Shown here one piece after another: positions 61,309 to 61,951 of a stretch of DNA of 61,951 nucleotides. Positions within the stretch are counted from its first letter, which is position 1. Each line of letters opens with the position of its first letter. Below the pieces are notes generated by a model. It saw nothing but the letters and a program-made list of their open reading frames with translations. It had not been told where the DNA came from and made no database searches. A program made the translations under genes and the position numbers. The stretch comes from Gorillibacterium massiliense (lineage in GTDB: Bacteria; Bacillota; Bacilli; Paenibacillales; NBRC-103111), in contig NZ_CBQR020000063.1 in the NCBI RefSeq assembly GCF_000455485.1, forward strand, positions 1-61,951. Reading direction: 5' to 3'.

Positions 61309-61951
61309 TTATTGGTTGGCAGCTGCCTGTTCGTTCAGTACACCGCTTGCGGCTGCGGTTTTCGGCTTGAGCACGGATAATGCACCTGGCAGAACCCGCA
61401 CAGTCAAAGGATCATCCATGATGGGCTCCCCGTCGGCTTGGGCGGCAAGCCGACGGTTCGGTATGATCTCGATGCTGCTGCCGGAAAACATGCGGACGGC
61501 CGGATGTGACAGATGCTTGCCTGAGAAAACGAGGGGAAATGCCCGTAGCAGTTCCCAACGCCCGATGCCGGTGACGGCGCAGATGGAGGCGTTCCCGTCG
61601 CTCGGCAATGCGCCCGGGCAAATCTTCATGCCCCCGCCGAAAAAGGGAGTATTGCAAATGGCAACGAGCCAGGTGCGGTCGAGCCGGGTTTCCCGGCCAT
61701 CAACCCGCAGCGTCATTGAGCTGGGACGATATGTGAGCAGAAGGCGGACGACGGTGACTATATAGGCAATTCGTCCGAGATGGAACCGGTTCAGCCACGC
61801 CTTATAGCGGGACTTATTCGTCGCAAGACACACCTCGCCGTCAAACCCGCAGCCGATGGAATTGGCGGCGATGCGGCTTTTCAATTCCAGCAGGTCGATA
61901 TCCTCTACGCCATCGCGGCCCGCGGCATGCAGCTGCAAACAGCTCAAGCTT
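61309..61951 (-). CDS. Diacylglycerol-kinase-family lipid kinase, C-terminal part
   Basis: The visible 214 or so residues are the C-terminal two thirds of a DAGK/YegS/BmrU-type protein: AANSIGCGFDGEVCLATN, then VAICNTPFFGGGMKICPGALPSDG and ADGEPIMDDPLTVRVLPGAL. The nucleotide-binding N-terminal domain with GGDGT lies beyond the window edge, so the first codons are missing; a TTG at 61947 is not the true start. It phosphorylates diacylglycerol or a related lipid at the membrane. Confidence 0.88.
   Translation of the reverse strand, partial: SLSCLQLHAAGRDGVEDIDLLELKSRIAANSIGCGFDGEVCLATNKSRYKAWLNRFHLGRIAYIVTVVRLLLTYRPSSMTLRVDGRETRLDRTWLVAICNTPFFGGGMKICPGALPSDGNASICAVTGIGRWELLRAFPLVFSGKHLSHPAVRMFSGSSIEIIPNRRLAAQADGEPIMDDPLTVRVLPGALSVLKPKTAAASGVLNEQAAANQ

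Overview
The window reads as chromosomal DNA of a spore-forming Firmicute, most likely Paenibacillaceae (Paenibacillus or a close relative). The reasons are strong AGGAGG-type ribosome binding sites with many TTG/GTG starts, a T-box leader on serS, a GerP spore-coat operon preceded by a sigma-K-like promoter, a YjcZ-type tiny spore protein, an orphan SinI-like anti-repressor, YhbD/bactofilin genes, EcsAB-HIT, HelD and a caa3 oxidase cluster. Moderate GC content, several glycoside-degrading enzymes and intergenic palindromic repeats also fit. No prophage, intact transposon or CRISPR array was seen; this is mostly core and niche chromosome.

Layout. 1-1.05 kb: 5' part of serS (minus strand) with its T-box leader. 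1.2-2.2 kb: HD-GYP phosphodiesterase. 2.2-6.1 kb: heparinase II/III-like protein, then a MarR-DHA2 efflux operon with a clear promoter and palindromic operator. 6.4-8.2 kb: two DinB-fold proteins around a CGNR zinc-finger regulator. 8.3-10.3 kb: YhgE/Pip-like membrane protein divergent from a TetR regulator. 10.3-12 kb: copC-copD. 12.3-14.5 kb: GH36 alpha-galactosidase. 14.6-15.1 kb: a non-coding stretch with four 24-bp palindromes followed by a structured-RNA-like segment. 15.1-20.5 kb: CvfC-like HEAT protein, lactonase-family beta-propeller, large hybrid histidine kinase. 20.5-21.6 kb: scar holding two back-to-back gene tails (MFS and TetR), then an intact TetR gene. 22-25 kb: esterase, pncA and pncB (NAD salvage). 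25.2-30.7 kb: ctaCDEF, ctaG and a DUF420 protein. 30.8-33.4 kb: SinI-like gene, P-loop kinase, yhbD and bactofilin. 33.5-35.8 kb: HxlR, M29 aminopeptidase and TetR. 35.8-40.9 kb: PQQ-propeller lipoprotein, GH51 arabinofuranosidase divergent from an ArsR regulator. 41.2-46.2 kb: two ABC-2 permeases with their ATPase, helD. 46.2-49.5 kb: yjcZ-like, CDF transporter, gerPA-E with a frameshift in gerPB. 49.5-53.4 kb: tdk, yueI, nitronate monooxygenase-like, pit. 53.5-59.6 kb: GAF-LuxR regulator, degenerate HD-GYP protein, ecsAB, hit, small hypothetical gene. 59.7-62 kb: HI0933-type flavoprotein, a tiny lysine-rich gene, and part of a diacylglycerol-kinase-family gene.

The observation I rate highest is a pair of closely similar ~100-bp segments directly upstream of pncB (about 23381-23470) and ctaG (about 29171-29280). 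Each has a TATAAT box, the same nested stem (AAACG...CGTTT enclosing CGC...GCG) and a shared TCCTT that is complementary to the downstream ribosome binding site. They look like two copies of one cis-regulatory RNA that I do not recognise. Second are the AATACCTGCA palindromes and the adjacent orphan structured RNA, which resembles HEARO/IscB-type guide RNA scaffolds but has no nuclease gene. All functional assignments rest on reading motifs in the sequence; no database search was run.
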